A DNA stretch of 8,239 nt from Clostridiales bacterium (lineage in GTDB: Bacteria > Bacillota > Desulfitobacteriia > Desulfitobacteriales > Desulfitobacteriaceae): assembly GCA_027357125.1 (NCBI GenBank), contig DAHVVW010000074.1:1-8239 (forward strand). Reading direction: 5' to 3'. The translations under genes and the position numbers were made by a program. The stretch's first letter is position 1, and each line of letters opens with the position of its first letter. Below are positions 6,223 through 8,239 of this stretch, one piece after another. The notes beneath the pieces were generated by a model, which saw only the letters and a program-made list of their open reading frames with translations, searched no databases and was not told the DNA's origin.

Positions 6223-7227
6223 TTAATTTGGCAACAGCTTCGGCGCATATAACCCAAAGTCTGAAAGTGAAGTCCCTGCTTCCATCTCTTGCTCGCTCTC
6301 CAGCAGGTCTGCCAAGCTGCCACCGGCCTGCCCGCGTGCAACGATGGTGCGCAGGAAGCGGCCTTTAACAATTGAATCAACTCCATTGCCTTCGACGCCC
6401 TCAAGGAAGAAAGCCGCAAAACCGACAATTTCCACCTCGTGAATTGAATTCCCATTGTGCGATAGTACTTTTACTATTGGAATATAGACAATCTCCGGAG
6501 CATCCCGGTCAAAATCAGCAAAGGTGTTGCGCGGGACTCTCATATCCCTGTCAAGTCGCTCCGTAATCCCTCTGGAAGTAGGCCCGCTCATATTTCCATG
6601 CTTGACTTCCAAAACTTGCCCGATGCTTAAAGCGCCCTCATACCCATGCGCGAGATCGGCCTCGTAATCCCGTGCACCATTGCCGCTGAGTTCCAAGGCC
6701 CCAAACCAGCCGCCGCGCGTGCAATCATCGTCATCGTCGTCATTACCCCCGTTGGCCCCGGATTTAAGTGTATACTCTTCCCCGTACGCAAAATCCTGTT
6801 CCTCGACGCTAAGCGGTACCGCACCCGTAAGGGAGTGCGGTGGCACGATCGTTGCCCTTGAACTTGCCCCGATCGTACTCTCGCTAATTCCCCAGATAGT
6901 TGCAAGATAAGCCGGAACCCTCTCCTGAGCATGCACTACGATCTCTGTATTCCCAGAGGGAAAGTCTACTGTAATTCCGTTCACTCCATTTTCGGTGGCG
7001 TAGGCTACAGCTACCTGTTCTGCTTGAGTACTGTCTGCCGGAAGTTCCTGCACTCCAGCAAGAGCGGCTGCGTCCAGTGCATTCTGTAAGTGAGCATGCT
7101 TGGCATAGAGAACGCCCACATCAGTGACCAAGGCTCCCATCCCTATGAGAGCGGTTAAAGCCAAAGTAACCAAGATAACCACATTCCCTTGTTCATGGGC
7201 CTTTACAGCGTTTTTTCGCAGCAGCAT
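6223..7227 (-). CDS. TadG-like pilus protein with N-terminal Tad domain
   Basis: 334 residues. Residues 11-62 match the Tad/TadG N-terminal domain: HEQGNVVILVTLALTALIGM as membrane anchor, then VTDVGVLYAKHAHLQNALDA and AALAGVQEL. The rest (about 90-334) should lie outside the membrane. It contains WFGALELSGNG, a Gly-rich repeat-like stretch with GNMSGPTSRGI, and EIVGFAAFFLEG near 266-277. This C-terminal style recalls TadG-like proteins of monoderm Firmicutes from memory. No von Willebrand A domain or MIDAS motif is seen. Residues 163-168 are six consecutive Asp, followed by the only Cys (C169). The usual Glu at +5 after a prepilin Gly is absent, so TadV processing is unlikely. ATG at 7227 is chosen because GGAGG lies 7 nt upstream; an ATG at 7263 would overlap tadE and has no such site. 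Confidence 0.85.
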   Translation of the reverse strand: MLLRKNAVKAHEQGNVVILVTLALTALIGMGALVTDVGVLYAKHAHLQNALDAAALAGVQELPADSTQAEQVAVAYATENGVNGITVDFPSGNTEIVVHAQERVPAYLATIWGISESTIGASSRATIVPPHSLTGAVPLSVEEQDFAYGEEYTLKSGANGGNDDDDDDCTRGGWFGALELSGNGARDYEADLAHGYEGALSIGQVLEVKHGNMSGPTSRGITERLDRDMRVPRNTFADFDRDAPEIVYIPIVKVLSHNGNSIHEVEIVGFAAFFLEGVEGNGVDSIVKGRFLRTIVARGQAGGSLADLLESEQEMEAGTSLSDFGLYAPKLLPN

Positions 7228-7234
7228 ATTCCTA

Positions 7235-7239
7235 CCTCC
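7235..7239 (-). promoter_or_regulatory. Shine-Dalgarno deciding the tadG-like start
   Basis: Minus-strand GGAGG lies 7 nt before ATG at 7227 within the 28-nt gap after the tadE stop. It supports the start 12 codons downstream of the first in-frame ATG. Confidence 0.8.
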
Positions 7240-7255
7240 GGATTTCCCGCAATAC

Positions 7256-7651
7256 TTATTCAAGACGCATACTTAGACGGGCGCCAACCACCACTGGATT
7301 AGGAATAACCCCTTGAATAACCGGAATGATCAACTGAACCGGATATTCTACTTCGATCGTAACATCCTGACCGGACTGGCGCACGCTCTCCCCCGGAGAT
7401 ATTTGCACGGTAAGGGCATTTAAGTCCAGAAAGGAAGCTGAATTATCGATGCTAGTCAGGATATCCTGATCATTCCCGCCCACGCTGGCTACCCTCGCTC
7501 CCGCACGGGCGGCATTATTTACAGTGATATAGGCATACCCGACCCTGCCCATTTCTGTAACCGCAAACACGAGCAAGAGCAAGAGGGGGATTACCAAGGC
7601 TAATTCCAGCGCAGCTTGACCGTTTTCATGTTTTAGGCGAGTTATAATCAT
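7256..7651 (-). CDS. tadE: TadE-like minor pseudopilin
   Basis: 131 residues. A short basic leader (MIITRLKHENG) precedes QAALELALVIPLLLLLVFAV (residues 12-31) and EMGRVGYAYITVNNAARAGA (33-52), the signature of the TadE domain. The Gly11 junction with Glu at +5 (G then QAALE) fits a type IV prepilin cleavage site, which the TadV peptidase encoded next door would process. The remaining 80 residues are a small beta-rich outer domain with EVEYPVQLIIPVI. TadE proteins are minor pilins or pseudopilins needed for Flp pilus assembly. ATG at 7651 follows AGGAGG with 8 nt spacing, and that site overlaps the tadV TAG stop. It is the only TadE/TadF-type gene in the window. Confidence 0.92.
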   Translation of the reverse strand: MIITRLKHENGQAALELALVIPLLLLLVFAVTEMGRVGYAYITVNNAARAGARVASVGGNDQDILTSIDNSASFLDLNALTVQISPGESVRQSGQDVTIEVEYPVQLIIPVIQGVIPNPVVVGARLSMRLE

Positions 7652-7663
7652 CCCGATCTCCTC

Positions 7664-8167
7664 CTAGGGCAGAAACATAACAACCAACGTTCCTAAAGCC
7701 ATGGCTATACCGTAAGGAAATTTTTCCTGCCCGGCACTGCTTATGCTTTCGTGTAGCTCTTGCGGCCTGATTAGGAATGGGAGCATTAGCAAAAACTTAA
7801 TCAAGGTTGCCGTCAAAGCCTGGCGGCGAGCCAATAATACCGCTGCAATAAGTCCACCGATGATTGCACCATAAAGAAAAGATTTTATAACAAAGTCTAC
7901 TCCGCCGAATGCACCGATCACGGCCAGGAATTTAACATCTCCCGCCCCCATCCCGCCCATAACAAAGGGAATGATCAGGAGGGCCATTCCTACCCCCGCA
8001 CCCATTAACGTCGCGGAGAGCCCGCTTAAACCACGGTCCCATGAATTAAACACCAGGGCCAGCATAAATGCGGGCAGGAGCAGGCGGTTGTAAATTTTGC
8101 GCTCGCGCCAGTCGCTCCAGGACGCTAATCCTATGGTCAAAGTGAGAGTCAATTCGCTTAAGCCCAT
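7664..8167 (-). CDS. cpaA: TadV/CpaA prepilin peptidase (A24 aspartic protease)
   Basis: 167 residues with about five or six hydrophobic segments; this is the short form of prepilin peptidase without the N-methylating domain, as usual for TadV/CpaA. The two catalytic aspartates of the A24 family are visible: D19 in SWSDWRERKI, and D77 in the GxGD motif MGAGDVKFL. The C-terminal FPYGIAMALG is also typical. It cleaves the leader of Flp prepilin and TadE-type pseudopilins at the inner face of the membrane. ATG at 8167 is preferred because AAAGGGG lies 8 nt upstream. A GTG at 8176, three codons earlier, overlaps that site and has no ribosome site of its own. The ATG overlaps the stop of a possible upstream frame as TGATG. 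Confidence 0.95.
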   Translation of the reverse strand: MGLSELTLTLTIGLASWSDWRERKIYNRLLLPAFMLALVFNSWDRGLSGLSATLMGAGVGMALLIIPFVMGGMGAGDVKFLAVIGAFGGVDFVIKSFLYGAIIGGLIAAVLLARRQALTATLIKFLLMLPFLIRPQELHESISSAGQEKFPYGIAMALGTLVVMFLP

Positions 8168-8239
8168 CAACGGCACCCCTTTACAAGGATCTTTTTAGTG
8201 GGCATCTCTATAATTAGCACTCTATGATAAGCATCCTTT
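8167..8239 (-). CDS. Possible 3' end of an upstream gene (partial, uncertain)
   Basis: A frame open from the right edge runs 23 codons (beginning KDAYHRVLIIEMPTKKILVK) and stops with TGA at 8167-8169, sharing TGATG with the tadV start. The tight overlap is what one expects of a coupled upstream gene, and the strand agrees with the operon. However, a 23-codon stretch is often open by chance and the peptide is not recognisable. It does not look like the hydrophobic C-terminus of an Flp pilin. If it is not coding, this stretch is simply the leader of tadV. Confidence 0.35.
   Translation of the reverse strand, partial: KDAYHRVLIIEMPTKKILVKGCR
8176..8182 (-). promoter_or_regulatory. Shine-Dalgarno deciding the tadV start
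   Basis: Minus-strand AAAGGGG with 8 nt to ATG at 8167. The competing GTG at 8176 lies within this site, so the ATG is favoured. Confidence 0.65.

Noticed and set aside
6627..6932. A 101-codon minus-strand frame inside the tadG-like gene
   Set aside because: Out-of-frame shadow of the TadG-like coding sequence; its translation is Arg-rich with no family resemblance.
1..8239. CRISPR array, tRNA, rRNA, insertion sequence, toxin-antitoxin or phage genes
   Set aside because: None seen on either strand; the window is filled by pilus genes and two short accessory genes, with no long gap.

Overview
The window carries a contiguous Tad/Flp (type IVc) pilus biogenesis operon, read entirely on the minus strand, from a bacterium that looks like a Gram-positive (monoderm) member of the Firmicutes/Clostridia. 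The reasons are strong AGGAGG-type Shine-Dalgarno sequences before almost every gene, a roughly balanced base composition, a response-regulator/CpaE fusion, and the absence of any secretin (CpaC/RcpA) or outer-membrane lipoprotein (TadD) gene. A Peptococcaceae-like host is my best guess, but that is inference and no taxonomic marker is present.

Layout in transcription order (high to low coordinate): an open reading frame of 23 codons entering from the right edge and stopping at TGATG (8167-8239, uncertain); TadV/CpaA prepilin peptidase (7664-8167); TadE-like pseudopilin (7256-7651); TadG-like protein with an N-terminal Tad domain (6223-7227); CpaB/RcpC (5402-6148); CpaE/TadZ with an intact receiver domain (4144-5388); CpaF/TadA ATPase (2766-4130); TadB (1790-2749) and TadC (860-1774) platform proteins; a DUF192 protein (359-730); and the N-terminal part of a GNAT-like protein running off the left edge (1-319).

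The parts fit a complete inner-membrane pilus machine. TadV processes the prepilin and TadE. CpaF powers assembly and TadB/TadC form the platform it acts on. CpaE/TadZ probably positions the machine at the membrane. CpaB and the TadG-like protein are exported or wall-side components. The major Flp pilin is not in the window and is expected upstream of 8239. Genes from tadV to tadC are packed tightly. In four junctions (tadV/tadE, cpaB/cpaE, cpaE/cpaF, tadB/tadC) the Shine-Dalgarno overlaps the previous stop codon, which suggests one polycistronic message with coupled translation. The larger gaps are tadG-cpaB (74 nt) and tadC-DUF192 (129 nt). No intrinsic terminator was found by eye.

Four starts were moved to the methionine or valine codon that has a proper Shine-Dalgarno (tadV 8167, tadG 7227, tadB 2749, DUF192 730). 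I do not see a new defence or mobile system here. The points worth a second look are modest: a heptamer-type repeat inside cpaF, a TTCGA-type repeat behind tadC, an acidic run in the TadG-like protein, the intact receiver on CpaE, and the DUF192/GNAT pair behind the pilus genes.
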